In this document: positions 28,079 to 39,124 of the stretch, in pieces
How positions within the stretch are numbered: the stretch's first letter is position 1
How the letters are laid out: each line of letters opens with the position of its first letter
Origin: Skeletonema tropicum
Lineage: Eukaryota > Bacillariophyta > Thalassiosirophyceae > Thalassiosirales > Thalassiosiraceae
Length of the DNA: 64,000 bases
Reading direction: 5' to 3'
Assembly: GCA_037178625.1 (NCBI GenBank)
Contig: CM074127.1
Coordinates: 4,960,001 to 5,024,000 of the forward strand
The notes under the pieces: model-generated
What the model was told of the DNA's origin: nothing
The model's input: only the letters and a program-made list of their open reading frames with translations
Database searches by the model: none
Made by a program: the position numbers and the translations under genes

Positions 28079-29842
28079 CTAATCTTCTTTATTGGACTTC
28101 TCAGCTTGAGCTTCGTCACTCGATGATGTAACCTTTTGTGAATCAACATTTGTAGGCAAGGCAGCAATTACCCTCTTTACTGTTTGTAGAGTCTGCGTTT
28201 GGTCTAATGGTTTTTCAACTTCACTCTCAAACCACCCGTATATCCTTCGAGTAGATGTCTCCAATTGCAAAAAGGCCCAAAGAAGCCAGATCGCATGTGT
28301 ACTGAAAGGTATCCACGCAAGAATATGCGCAAAGCTGTCGAGGATCCAAGTGACTAGAGCATGAATCATCCAAAACCGAAGGAATCGTGATGCATCATTT
28401 ACTTTTGACTCCATCGTTTCAACATTTGAGCTCTTCTTGTCCATCTCTTCGCAGGATTTGATAGAGAATGCCGCAGGAACAACGAGACTGACATAGATGA
28501 CTCCGTAGCTCGAACACCCGGGCACAAACAACGTCACAGCAGCTGGTATCAAATCAGATAACTCTGCAGCAGTCGAAATAATTTTCTGCTTCGTCTCTTG
28601 ACTGATAGCACGCCCGAGAACAAAAATTGAGAGTATAGAGTCCAACTTTCCTACAAGCCAGGACAACCATCCATTTCCTGCTGCTTTGTTTGTTAGGGAG
28701 GCCGAGGAACTCATAACAGATTTCACAAATAAAGAAGTCTTCTTGTAGATGATGTCAATAGGACTATAACTCTTTCCTTTCAAAGAAGATTTTTCTTGCC
28801 CTGTCACGGAAGACGGCATAAACCGAAGCCAAGTGAAGAACACCAATGATATCTCTTCCACAAAGTTACTTGAAAAACGAAACTTTGATGACAAGGCTTG
28901 ACGACGTTTTCCCTTTGCCACATTGTCCCCAACGACGGTAAACATATGTCCAACAAAAGGTAGCAGCTTTCCAGTCCGTACTGATGCAATAATGATTGCA
29001 TATACAACCCAATATTTGAGAATGTCGGAAGTGGCCTTCCGTAACTCTTCCAATTCAGCCTTTTGTTTTTGCTGCCGTTTGACATTCGATGGCTTCATTT
29101 TGCTGTTGCTTTTATTATCGCTGCCATCAGCTTCTTCGATTGTGTAAGTGCGCAAGTGTTGCGTATACTTTTCAATGATGAGAAAGGTACAGTAGAGCGG
29201 ATGAAAGTACTGTATGAAGGCATTGAGAGGAGTCTTTGTGGCGAAGTACGTCACCAACCACGGCAGCAATCTTTTGATGATTGCAGCAAAGGTAAAATAC
29301 AACAGGTGTGGTAGCATAAGCGCCAGAAATGTCGATGTTTTACCCACTTGCTCGACGAAGTGATTGTATCGTTTCAGCACCTTCAGCTTTCTAACTTCAT
29401 ACCATGCCATGGTACGTTCGTAATATCGATGCTTCCTAACATGCCGACGAAGAAGCCACAGAGTTGCAATCGCAGCCAAAACTGCAACCTCTGCATATAT
29501 CGCTGAAGGCGACAGACTCTTCTGATACCGGATAAACCAAATCGTTGCCAATTGCAATTGAAAGTAAAACTCCTTCGCCGCTCTCCACCCATGATATATT
29601 GAATTTTCCAAAATGATTTGAAGGACCACAGCTAAGCACTGCAATATTATCCCAAGAAGAATAAACACCGGGCGGAATGTCAAATGTCCAAATTTACATG
29701 ATGATGCAGTCGCCACGCGGACATCGTGAAAGGCGACCGAGGCGGCCTCTTTGTATTCTTGCCATGGAGGTAAATCAAGCTTTTCAAGTAGATCGCATGC
29801 ACGGTCCAAAAACACTTGCACTCGAGAAGCGATGAGACGCAT
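28079..29842 (-). CDS. Polytopic membrane protein with two TB2/DP1/HVA22 (REEP)-like units
   Basis: 587 residues, single exon, with about eight hydrophobic segments. Two stretches follow the TB2/DP1/HVA22 pattern. The first is FHPLYCTFLIIEKY, a basic spacer, then LKYWVVYAIIIASV (about residues 214-285). The second is VPAAFSIKSCEEMD, then LRFWMIHALVTWILDSF-x-x-IL-x-WIPF and the YGWFESEVEKPL end (about 465-555). Proteins with this domain shape tubular ER and traffic membranes. Two units in one chain, plus an extra N-terminal membrane pair, is unusual. The C-terminal tail (KVTSSSDEAQAEKS) is the part copied at 15132 and 27028. The assignment is by pattern only. Confidence 0.6.
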   Translation of the reverse strand: MRLIASRVQVFLDRACDLLEKLDLPPWQEYKEAASVAFHDVRVATASSCKFGHLTFRPVFILLGIILQCLAVVLQIILENSIYHGWRAAKEFYFQLQLATIWFIRYQKSLSPSAIYAEVAVLAAIATLWLLRRHVRKHRYYERTMAWYEVRKLKVLKRYNHFVEQVGKTSTFLALMLPHLLYFTFAAIIKRLLPWLVTYFATKTPLNAFIQYFHPLYCTFLIIEKYTQHLRTYTIEEADGSDNKSNSKMKPSNVKRQQKQKAELEELRKATSDILKYWVVYAIIIASVRTGKLLPFVGHMFTVVGDNVAKGKRRQALSSKFRFSSNFVEEISLVFFTWLRFMPSSVTGQEKSSLKGKSYSPIDIIYKKTSLFVKSVMSSSASLTNKAAGNGWLSWLVGKLDSILSIFVLGRAISQETKQKIISTAAELSDLIPAAVTLFVPGCSSYGVIYVSLVVPAAFSIKSCEEMDKKSSNVETMESKVNDASRFLRFWMIHALVTWILDSFAHILAWIPFSTHAIWLLWAFLQLETSTRRIYGWFESEVEKPLDQTQTLQTVKRVIAALPTNVDSQKVTSSSDEAQAEKSNKED

Positions 29843-30341
29843 GATAATGTTTGTGGAGGGACAACGAACGCACTATCTCTGCCTCGGAGTCTCGGAGTGT
29901 GTTGCTGTTGATCAGGGGCAGGGGCAGGGGGCCGATCGAGCGATAGATGCCGATTGCCGATGACCGATGCGATGCGAACAAACAAAAAACAAAAAACGAA
30001 AACATCTTGGCGATTTAGTGCCAACCTATCAGTGACGAATTCTACACAGAGGTTCTCGAGGATACCACAATATTACCGTCATTGAGAAGGTTTCACGAGG
30101 ATTGAGGTCATGCGTCAGCTTCTGCCTTTCTATCCTTTCTATCGATTCAGATCATCAACACAACTATGTAAAGGAAGTGATTCATTTCGGAGGGTTGTCG
30201 TTTTCGCAAATGAAAATCAGCTTAGAAAGGAGTGAGCTTGATCTTGAAGCATGTGCCAAAAGGACGAGACTAGTTCGTTTAGTCAAAATATGTGTACCAC
30301 TAACATGCTAAGAAGAGGATCGTACTGGAGATTGCTATAAG
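29843..30341. other. Intergenic spacer, no gene seen
   Basis: It holds the 5' flank of the REEP-like gene and the 3' flank of family member E. GGGGCAGGGGCAGGGGG near 29916 and ACAAACAAAAAACAAAAAACG near 29977 are the only simple-sequence tracts noted. Confidence 0.4.
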
Positions 30342-31729
30342 TTAAGGCCCGAATGTGCCTACTGTTCTCATACTCTTCAACAGTGCCCGACTTGCAGACA
30401 TTCTCCTCCTATCAGTTTTCATCAATGATACTCCTACTCCAGATGCTGCACTGAAAACTGATGCTTCGCATCCACTTCCTCCGGTAGAAGCAGCAGAAAC
30501 CCCCATGTAGAACATATCTGCAAAGATTGACAATGTAAGTAAATCTCCTACGCAAGAGCCTTCATTGAATACAATGAAAACAAACTCACCATATTCTTCG
30601 TCATCTGAATCTTCGTCGCTATCAGATGAATCATCATAATATCTCTTGTCTGCTTTCTCTTCTTCCTCCTCTTCCTCTTCTTTGGGCAGCAGCCGTAAAA
30701 TAATATTTAGGATTCCAGACACTGACGAGTCTTTGGCTACCACTTTGAGAAATTTTTCGGTATCAAAGCCAACATCATATGCTTGTAGTTGAAGGCTAAT
30801 CTTGAGAGCTAGTTCTTTGGCCTCTTTCTTGTCTATCGTCTCATCTCCATCTTTGTCGCCTTTCATAACTATCGCAGTAATGTCCTGAACAATTCGTTTT
30901 CTTAGATTGTGCTTTCAAGATTCGTCGCAAGCATTAATCAAAGTTAGTTAGTTAGGTGTTGTTCACGTTGCAAGTGTAATCGCATTGCAAGCTAGTAAGG
31001 TGTGGCACACACATGCTATAAATCGAGAAATACGCCCACTTACCCTCATTTCTACCAACACTTTTCCATTCTCCTGCACTAGGCTAACAAGCTTATCAAC
31101 ATTCACATGCTGTTTGTGAGCTACTTTTCTCAACTCACCCTCCACCTTTTCAGCTCTATCTGCTTCTGGCTCCAATAAATTCATTACCTGTACGAGCTGA
31201 TCGACATTTTGCTCAAGATTTTTTGCATCTATACGTAATTTATTGTTCATAGATCGAAGTGTAGGGATCTTTTTTAGCTCTTGTTCTTTGTACATGGCGT
31301 AGGGGACATTTGCGATGCATATGCCGCCTGCGACGAATATCATTATAGCGGGAGCGAGAAACATTGCGGCTCCGGATGCTCCTGCACCTCCGATTAGGCA
31401 GACGTTTACTGAAGTAAATGGATGGAAGAAATAGGGATGATACGGATGTGAGACACACAACATCATAAAAAGTACGCATATCATGCATTTGCAATGTTAT
31501 GAAGGAAGACATCTCAAATAAAAATACTCTTACCAACAGTCTGTTTCAACATCTGCATGAACGTTGGCTTATACTTCACATACTCAGTTGATGATGCACT
31601 ACTATCCGATGATGCGCTATTGACCGTGCTTTCGTCGTCGTCCTCTTCCAGGAGCGGCTCAAGCATGTCTTCCATGTCTTCCACCATGTCTTCCACCTTT
31701 TCCTTGGCAGATGATCTGAAGCTTGGCAT
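30342..31729 (-). CDS. TM/coiled-coil/EF-hand family protein, member E (best-preserved Ca2+ loop)
   Basis: Four exons placed by splice signals and homology, 31534-31729, 31044-31408, 30590-30911 and 30342-30517, give 352 residues. It has more introns than members A-C. Order: acidic N-terminus, two hydrophobic segments (VNVCLIGGAGASGAAMFL and IMIFVAGGICIANVPYA), a coiled coil, LVQENGKVLVEMRHNLRKRIVQDI, and helix-loop-helix. The loop DKDGDETIDKKE has acids at 1, 3, 5 and 12 and Ile at 8, a good EF-hand apart from Glu at position 6 in place of Gly. An EEEEEEEK run and YDMFYMGV follow. Ca2+ binding is inferred. It is divergent from NOT4, 339 bp between starts. Confidence 0.7.
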
Positions 31730-32068
31730 GATGAAGGATAGATCGATGATAGAATTGCTGGCTTATGTGTCGTCAATAATTAACTGCCGTGATGACAATA
31801 CAAGCATGCATTCAGCAGAAGAAGTAGCAAGATGATGCAGTAGTAGTCGGCGCAGCTTCTTTATGTCATTTTGAGATCAAAGCGATGCGGACAAAACGCG
31901 AGAAGGATAATCCTTTGACCTTTTACAATCTCATCATTTTTAGGTCAATGCTGCGACCATCAATTTCATCATTTTCGATTTTCGATTTTCCGCATGAAAA
32001 GTGGCCACAATTCTCTCTCCCCCTCCCCCTAATAAACACAGAACAACTCTCGTTGATAGACAAACATT
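31730..32068. promoter_or_regulatory. Divergent promoter region, member E / NOT4
   Basis: The gap between two divergent start codons. Direct TTTTCGATTTTCGATTTTCC and CTCTCCCCCTCCCCCT tracts lie just upstream of NOT4 (about 31972-32032). No known motif is identified. Confidence 0.35.
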
Positions 32069-34801
32069 ATGTCCGACGATGATGTAAGTGTTGATGCCAT
32101 CCGTGTACAGTTGATGAGGTGGATGAATATTTTATGCGTTGTTTCGTGTCATTTTTTGTGCATTGATGACGAGGTTTGATTGAGAAAGAATGACATCAAT
32201 TTTCGATATCTCACAAAGTTATATCTCTCTAATGTTCACAATAATATTCCAATACTCTATAGAACGACATCTGCCCCCTCTGTTGCGAGGAGCTCGATCT
32301 CTCAGATAAACAATTTTACCCCTGCAAATGCGGCTACCAAGTCTGCATGTGGTGCTGGCACCGCATCAAAGAGACCGAATCGGGCCTCTGCCCCGCGTGC
32401 CGGACACCCTATGGAGATGACCCGCATGAATTCAGCGCCGTGGATATGGAGGAGGTGCTCAAGGCCAATAAGGAGAAGGCTCTGGCTGAGAAAAGGGAGA
32501 GGGAGCGACTGCGGGCAATGCGGGATCAGGAGGCACGAGAGAAGTTGGCTGCGGGGAGTGTTGCTCCGATAGCGCCGGGGAGTGGCAATTTTGCGAGTGC
32601 TCTGGCTAGTGCTGGTGGGCTGGGTGGTGCCGGTGGTGGGGGATCATCGTTTGGGATGTTCGATGGGGCGGATTTGGTCGCTGCGTTGGGATCAGGAGGT
32701 GTGACTGGCTCGAAGGGACCACCGGATCCACCCAAGGATCGATCGACGTTGGCTACTATGAGAGTGATTCGGCGTAATTTGGTCTATGCGGTGGGTTTGC
32801 CCCCCAGTATTGCTACCGAGGAGATATTGCGAAGGCCGGAATATTTTGGACAATATGGAAAAATTTCAAAGATTGTCATTAATAGGAATCACAACCCGGG
32901 GGATACAAGGAGGGCGAGTGCCTCGGCGTATGTTACATTTGCACACAAGGTGAGAGACGAGAAATGAATTGGAAACATCATTGTTGTGAAATTCTATGCA
33001 CCATGATATTGATGGTATCGCACTCTTATTTGAGATCTAACCATGCTGTTTGCACTCATCTTTCTATCAGGAGGATACCCTTGCCTGCGTGTTAGCATTA
33101 GACGGTTTCTACCATGATGGCCGGAACGTTCGTGCGTCATACGGTACATCCAAATATTGTTCCGCATTTATCAAGACTGTTAGGTGTAACAACCCCGACT
33201 GTACTTATTTGCATCATATGGGAGATACGGAGGATACCTTTACAAAGCAAGAAATTCAGGCGGGATATGTAACAAGTGGGCGTGACGTTATGGCACGACA
33301 ACAACAAATTATGGCACAGCAGGCGGCGTTGTTGGGTGGGACTGGAAAGAAAAAAGTTGGAGGAGGTGGACCGTCGGGGACTGGGAAGAATGCGACAAAT
33401 CCAGTGTTCCCTCCCCCGACGTATGATGAGCCATTACCCAAAAAACCTGTTTCTCAACGTGGACAACCTGCTATTATTATGAATCGGGCGCAATCAGTTG
33501 GTCCATCGGCTGCTTCAATTGTTGCGGGTGGTGGTAAATCTTCTACTGCTCCTCCAGCTGCACACACTCTCCTTACACCTTTGAAACGTGGCAATTCAAT
33601 GCCTCCTGCGAAACCGGTTGGAGTGACAAGCCCGTCTGCTGATCTAACCCCTGCGGAACTTTTGGCATTGGAGAAAGAAAAGAAGGAAGCACTTGCTCAA
33701 CAACAAAGGGAATTGGCACAGAAGGCGAAAGCTGCTGCTACTGTACCTCCTTCCTCTCCTTCTCATTCTTCGATCGGATCAGGTGCATCCAGAGGTGAGA
33801 TTTCAACTATTTCGTCAAAGACAACTAATACGGTGATTATTGGACCATCTAGTAGTGGAGAAATCGGACCTGGGGGTCTGGGCGGAAGTAATCTCATGGG
33901 ATCTCCTTTGCTCGGAGGTGGTTTCACGAATGGTAGCAGTCTTGGGGGGATGGGATCGATTGCCCCTCCCCCGAGTGCAATGGATTTTGGATCGGCTACC
34001 GGCAGTGGCGTCTTGGGTGGGCAACCATTGAATGCTGGCTTGATTGGTGGCACCTCCCTCGGTGCTCCCCCGGGTAATTCGTTCCAGCTTGATTCTCTGT
34101 TGGGAAGTTCGTCAAATAACTCTGGTGGTGATAAGTGGGGAGCCATCGGTGGTGGTTCTAGCCAGAATAACACGATCGGAGGCAGTGCGGCCTTATCTTC
34201 GGGAGGTTTGTGGGAAGGCGAGGACAAACGTTTCAATCCTGCACCCATCGGCCCTAGAAACGGTGGTCTAAATAATGGTCAAAACTCTGACGTTGGAGGA
34301 GTGAGTTTGTTTGGAACAAATCAAAACGGTTTCTCGAACAGCGGAAGTGGAAGTTCCGCTCTTGCTTCGATGCTAGGTATTGAACTCCCAACTGGTTCAG
34401 GTTCTCTTCGTGAAGCGTCGGGATCCTCCTTATTTGGGGCTTCTGGTCAAGCCCCGATTGGTGGATTGGACGCGAACAGGCCAAGTGTGATTGGATCGAA
34501 TCCTAGGGGAGGAATGCAACCGATTGGAGCACCAGGTGGTGGCCGAGCTGTCAACAATGGATTTTCGGGTGGTGTCGGAGCAATCGGTGGTGGAAATAAC
34601 GACGTGGCACTTTTGCAGAGTTTGCTCCCAGGCGTAAACATTACCAGTGGTAATACATATCGCCAGTCTGCTCATCAGCAGCCAGTTGGAGTAGGTGGTC
34701 TCAATCAAACTTCAGACCTTTGGATTGGAGGAAATAACAACAACAATAATAATACAGGGGCGTCGCAAGAGCAGCAACAACGTGGAAATGGTATTTGGTA
34801 A
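32069..34801 (+). CDS. NOT4: CCR4-NOT complex E3 ubiquitin ligase NOT4
   Basis: Exons 32069-32083, 32263-32949 and 33071-34801 join in phase 0 to encode 810 residues. Exon 1 gives only MSDDD. Residues 8-52 are the C4C4 RING finger characteristic of NOT4 (CPLC, CKC, CMWCW, CPAC). An RRM follows (about 155-235, with YAVGLPP and ASAYVTF, the latter split by intron 2). Then comes the C3H finger C-x8-C-x4-C-x3-H (CSAFIKTVRC). The long C-terminus is Gly/Ser/Asn/Pro-rich and disordered. NOT4 ubiquitinates proteins on stalled ribosomes and links to mRNA decay in the cytosol. The first introns are 179 and 121 bp. Confidence 0.95.
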
Positions 34802-34940
34802 GGAGAGTTTATGGATTAAATGCAATGGAATTGGATAGGCAATGGATTTATGGGTTTGCAATGGATATGGAGAGTGGAGTGCAATGGATTTGGTGATGGT
34901 TTGGATGGGATAAATGCAATGGATTTAGAGGTAATGGATA
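34802..34940 (+). repeat. AATGGAT repeats in the NOT4 3' UTR
   Basis: About nine copies of AATGGA(T) or close variants (TGCAATGGAT, GGTAATGGATAT) occur in ~130 bp directly after the NOT4 stop. Spacing is irregular. Copies are imperfect, so this is an old or slowly evolving array. Confidence 0.7.
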
Positions 34941-34977
34941 TCGTAACTAAAAATCAGAACAAATGTTTTGATGAATA

Positions 34978-35472
34978 TTATGGATTCTCTAGTATTTTGT
35001 CAACCTCACGGATGAAGTTCCTCATTCCTCTACATGCAAGATATGTTTCTGTTGTTGTTGTTGTATCATTAGGTTTTGGTTTAGATGCATCTTTCCCATT
35101 CTTTGACATATCCACAATACCTGATGCTTTCGGTTGTGCTCCTGATTGACGAACGACATGCTTGGCTTGATATCCTTTACCCACTTCTTCGTTTCTAAAT
35201 TGGGATAGATCGACCGCAGCATGAGCAGCTTTATTATTTCCACCATTTTGCAATGTCTCCCTTTGATGATCTATGGAAAATCATAATGTATTCGGTGTGA
35301 GCTATCATTTAGAAGATTGTCATTTTAGTACAACAACTTACCGCCTGCAGACATTCACAAAAAATCTGATCTTACCTATCTCAAGGCTGTCACCTGCCCA
35401 TCCTCCGCGTGATCTCAACACACCAGCAGGGAGGCTGGGCCCACAATCGCTTCCGTCGTCTTCGTCACTCAT
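34978..35472 (-). CDS. Small unknown two-exon protein
   Basis: Exons 35376-35472 and 34978-35270 (105-bp intron, GTAAGA donor, CCATAG acceptor, phase 1) give 129 residues. The N-terminus is acidic (MSDEDDGSDCG). The middle is polar with no hydrophobic core (AAVDLSQFRNEEVGKGYQAK). A Thr run precedes a C-terminal helix (YLACRGMRNFIREVDKILENP) that looks like the conserved functional part. The splice gives one clean frame from an ATG, which supports it as a real gene. I do not recognise the family. It is convergent with NOT4 and probably nuclear or cytosolic. Confidence 0.55.
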
Positions 35473-36060
35473 TATGCCCCTCTTCTACCTGTTGCTGACA
35501 TTGTCTGGAAAAGGCGGGCGTCGGCGGCGTCATGATGCTTTTTCCTTTTCGTTTTTCCCTGATGCCAAAAAATGCCAATGCAAAACTTTTGCAGAATGAT
35601 GTAACTCTTCTCTTTACCTGATGTTTATGTCACACAAACCGCCCGGAGAGGTAATGATGATTACAGTTATCATCTTGAGCAACGGCCACACTCATTGATG
35701 ATAGAAACAATTTAGGTAGTGCATATTCCGTCGCCTGTCAACCTCTCTGACATTTGGCATCAGCATTCTCCATAGAATTGGCTGGAGCTTTCGATCACAG
35801 CATGCAGATAGAGATGAGTAGCTAAAATAAGAGAAAATTCCATGAAGGCGTCAACTGCACTTGAGCCAAACAAACAAGGGTGGCCTTGGCTGCGGCGTCA
35901 CTCTTTTACCATGTTTTGAGAGGACGGGACCAGTGAGTTACAAGTCATCTCATGATACGACGCAACAACACACTGGGCACACAAAAAAGCAATCAGCATA
36001 GCGAATTTTATCTTCGGTTACCATGATCTAATCTACGGTAAAAGATTCTCAAGGGTTGAG
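35473..36060. other. Intergenic spacer, no gene seen
   Basis: 588 bp between the start of the small gene and the stop of the Alba gene, both on the minus strand. I see no long frame, tandem repeat or inverted repeat. Confidence 0.4.
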
Positions 36061-36933
36061 TTATATTCTATCGTCATCATCTCCGGAGTGTACGTCTTGA
36101 ATCGGGTTCTCTTTCAGCCACTGTACATAAGCGTCGGTTCGTTTGACTGTGATAACAATACGTGATCTACGCAGAGTCCCTTCGGATAGATTTTGTTGCT
36201 CTGGTACTGATGGTGGAATGGCAACAGAAGACTGTGATTGATCTATCCTAGATGCAGAAGCAGCTGCAGCCGTTGTTGAAGCAGATTCCGCAGGAGTAGG
36301 TAGCGATCCGTGAGATGGTGGTTGATCACTGACGCTACCTGCCCGATCTTTCTTCTTTTTGGGCTCGACAGCAACATAAGATGTTTGTAGTCTGTGTAAT
36401 ATGACAAATGATGTTGTGAAAATGGTGAGAGAAAGCCTATTGACAAGTCATAATGCAAACAAAATGCAAGCAATGAATGCACTCAGAACGTACCTTATTA
36501 TTGTGGCAATTTTCGATCTTTCTAGTAGATGCGCAGCATCAATAGCCGAGACTATTGCACCTTCTAGCGCTGACAGATCACAAGTTTCATCAGTGACCAA
36601 GAATTTCCTTGCGAGGTTGAAAAAAGCCGAAGGACCTTTCGACACACTGACGGCAATCGTTTGCCGTGGGCTTTCTGTTTGCGGTGTGTTGGTTTCATCT
36701 CTATCTTGCTCGGCTGAATCGACAGAACTAGATCCAGTCTGCTTAGTTTCTAATGTGGATGGGGTCAATGGACCCTGCGTTGTAGGTTTGTCGGCTAAAC
36801 TTAGCGACGATAGCTGGTCTTGGGCAGCATCAGTGCTAGACTCTGGTGGCGGTATTGTACTCGACGACTGCGCTGCAGCTGGTTTTCGATCGGGAGTCAA
36901 CCCAATGTTTGCCCCCTCCCCTCTGTTTGACAT
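36061..36933 (-). CDS. Alba-domain nucleic-acid-binding protein
   Basis: Exons 36494-36933 and 36061-36391 (102-bp intron, GTACGT donor, CACAG acceptor, phase 2) give 256 residues. The first ~95 are disordered, Ser/Thr/Pro/Gln-rich. The Alba fold follows: SVSKGPSAFFNLARKFL, then the hallmark LSALEGAIVSAIDAAHLLE (about residues 116-134), then IATIIRLQTSYVAVEPKKKK. A low-complexity spacer leads to a last strand RIVITVKRTDAYVQWL. Alba proteins bind RNA or DNA in eukaryotes, often in translational control. The insertion between the last two strands is unusually long (about 60 residues). Confidence 0.8.
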
Positions 36934-37558
36934 GCTACTACCAAACGAGACGATTGTGTGGCCAAGCAGACTGTACTAAACCTAACAATGATAAGTTATG
37001 GCTTTGCAACAAACTCGACACATCAAATCCAAATATAAAACTACTCAATGCAAATTATACTATCGTCAGCTGCCCTTCGAATGCGTCGGCAACTAAACAA
37101 TCAGTATACCAATCAGGAGAGATTTCCTTCAACAATCAACTCCGTATGGGGAGGGGGAGGAGTGTACTTATCACCATGGAGGTTTTTTCTTGGCATCGGC
37201 CGATGAAAAACTACTGTTCAAAAGATTTGAGTTCAATAAGGAGAAGAGAGACAAGAGAGAAGATGCTTCATGTTACGGTGGAATTAGTAAAGGTGATAAT
37301 AAAGGGGCTAACACTTTTTGTCCACGTTGCCGACGTCACATAACCCCATAAAACCCATAGATCAAAGTTCAAGTTGATTGAGGAGCAACCTAGGTACCTC
37401 TATCGTAAAGTAGCTACCGAAGCAAACGGCAAGGTACCTACAATCATCGTCCCACATATCAATCAAGGGAATAACTAATTCAATTTAAACATGTGTGGAG
37501 GATTGTCTAATATTGTACGTCGTCAAAGTGTATAGCAAGATAAGGTGCTGTTTCTTCT
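36934..37558. other. Intergenic spacer, no gene seen
   Basis: It contains the promoter of the Alba gene and the 3' flank of DVR. AGGTACCT-type words recur at about 37390 and 37432. Plus-strand frames here overlap the Alba gene and are not supported. Confidence 0.4.
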
Positions 37559-38761
37559 TTATGCAGCAACCTTCTCCTTCTCCTCTTCAGCAACCTTTGT
37601 AGGAGCCTTCGCAAACATAGTAGTGTAAGGATCGTACTCTTGTCCTTCCACCGCAATCTTATTGTAATGCTCTTGCAAAGTCATGGTGCCAAATTTCTCC
37701 TCTGGGTCAGTCGTTAACATATCCTCAACAGCATAATATTTTCCAATTCTTCCCGTCTCGGCAGCGTTCTCGAATTTTTCCGAGTTGAAAGTATCTGCAA
37801 CCCATTGAAGTGAATCAATAATAACGTCAAACAACCACAATGGTGCGTAAAAGAAATTTGGCTCCTTTCCAACAGCCTCGAAGAGCATTTCACCCTGCTT
37901 TTTCATTGTCAAGGGTTCATCGGGACCTCCTAGGTTGATAATTTTGTTCAATCTCGACTTATCCGTGATACAATCAATCAAGTATGTGGCCAAATCCGCC
38001 TCTGAGATGGGGTTGCATCGAGTGACCGTACCATCACCAAACATTACGAATGGAGCACCCTGTTGGATAACTTCCAGCTGACCAGACACAGACTTGAAGA
38101 AAGCAGTAGGACGAACAATACTATACGTCATATCACTCTGTGCCTCAAGAGCCGCCTCAAACTTGAGCTTGGCTTGTTGGAACTGCAACCAAGGATTCTT
38201 CACACAGAACGCCGACAAGAGAACAAAGTGACGGGCATTCACAGCACGTCCAGATTCAAGGCAGTTGAGTGTAGCTTGATAATCAATAGCATAGGCATCC
38301 TTTTTAATACCCGAACGTGATGCCAGACAGGAAACGATGGCATCAATTTTACCCCCTGGTGCCTCGGTGGAAATATCCTTTAGTGTTTCTGTCAATTTAT
38401 CAGCATCGCATACGTCACATTCGACGACTTCCGCGCCTTCGAAGTATTGACCAAAGAGCATCTTTCCCTCGTCACTCTCCACCTTGGATTTGTCACGAAC
38501 CAAGGCAATTGTTTTGTATCCCTGTCGAACTGACTCGCGAACAGTGGACTTTCCAATGTATCCAGTGGCACCTGCAATTACGGCAATTTGCCCCTCCTTT
38601 TTTCCGCCCATTGCTGGTTGGAACGCATTTGAAATGTCGTCAAGGATGCCCATTTGGACGGAGGTGGAGACAGCACGTCCTCCTCCGCTTATGCTGGGTG
38701 CGAAGGCACATGTTGATGCGGGCGATAGGGCCACGGCGATGGCAAAGATTGCTTTGAACAT
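37559..38761 (-). CDS. DVR: Divinyl (proto)chlorophyllide 8-vinyl reductase, plastid
   Basis: 400 residues. An N-terminal signal peptide ([17 protein letters not shown]) is followed by CAFAP at 18-22, the diatom plastid entry motif with its key Phe. The mature enzyme is an atypical short-chain dehydrogenase: NADPH-binding GATGYIG at 64-70, then ALVRDKSK and the family segments [10 protein letters not shown] and [11 protein letters not shown]. It reduces the 8-vinyl group of (proto)chlorophyllide in chlorophyll synthesis. [13 protein letters not shown] segment is typical of plant and algal DVR. Single exon; divergent from the CtpA-type protease, another plastid-type protein, with 363 bp between start codons. 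Confidence 0.9.
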   Translation of the reverse strand: MFKAIFAIAVALSPASTCAFAPSISGGGRAVSTSVQMGILDDISNAFQPAMGGKKEGQIAVIAGATGYIGKSTVRESVRQGYKTIALVRDKSKVESDEGKMLFGQYFEGAEVVECDVCDADKLTETLKDISTEAPGGKIDAIVSCLASRSGIKKDAYAIDYQATLNCLESGRAVNARHFVLLSAFCVKNPWLQFQQAKLKFEAALEAQSDMTYSIVRPTAFFKSVSGQLEVIQQGAPFVMFGDGTVTRCNPISEADLATYLIDCITDKSRLNKIINLGGPDEPLTMKKQGEMLFEAVGKEPNFFYAPLWLFDVIIDSLQWVADTFNSEKFENAAETGRIGKYYAVEDMLTTDPEEKFGTMTLQEHYNKIAVEGQEYDPYTTMFAKAPTKVAEEEKEKVAA

Positions 38762-39124
38762 GGTTTTTGTTCTCCACTATGTATTGGCTACCAAAGAATG
38801 ATGGATAGTATGGAAAGTGCGGATCTTTCCAGTGCATGCATTCGAGAAGATGAAGTTGTGATGAGTTGGAAGGATTTGTTTGAAGCGGACCCCATGAAAA
38901 TAAACAGAGTACGCTCGAGACGCCAGCCGGCGCGTGCAAAAAAGAAAAATGAGAGACGAATCATCTGCAGAACAAAGACGATGATGATGCACACGAATAC
39001 TTGAGCCTGCTACACCTGTATTGGAAGCGCAGTTGGCAGTTGACATACTCTTTGTAGCTGCATAGTTCTTTTAAACAGAGTGGTAGCGATGATCTACGCA
39101 AATAACAAAATCTAAGCGCAGACA
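38762..39124. promoter_or_regulatory. Divergent promoter region, DVR / CtpA-type protease
   Basis: The gap between the two divergent starts of photosynthesis-related genes. No known box is recognised. A GCGCGTGC-type GC-rich stretch is at about 38929. Co-regulation (for example by light) is inference from the arrangement alone. Confidence 0.3.
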
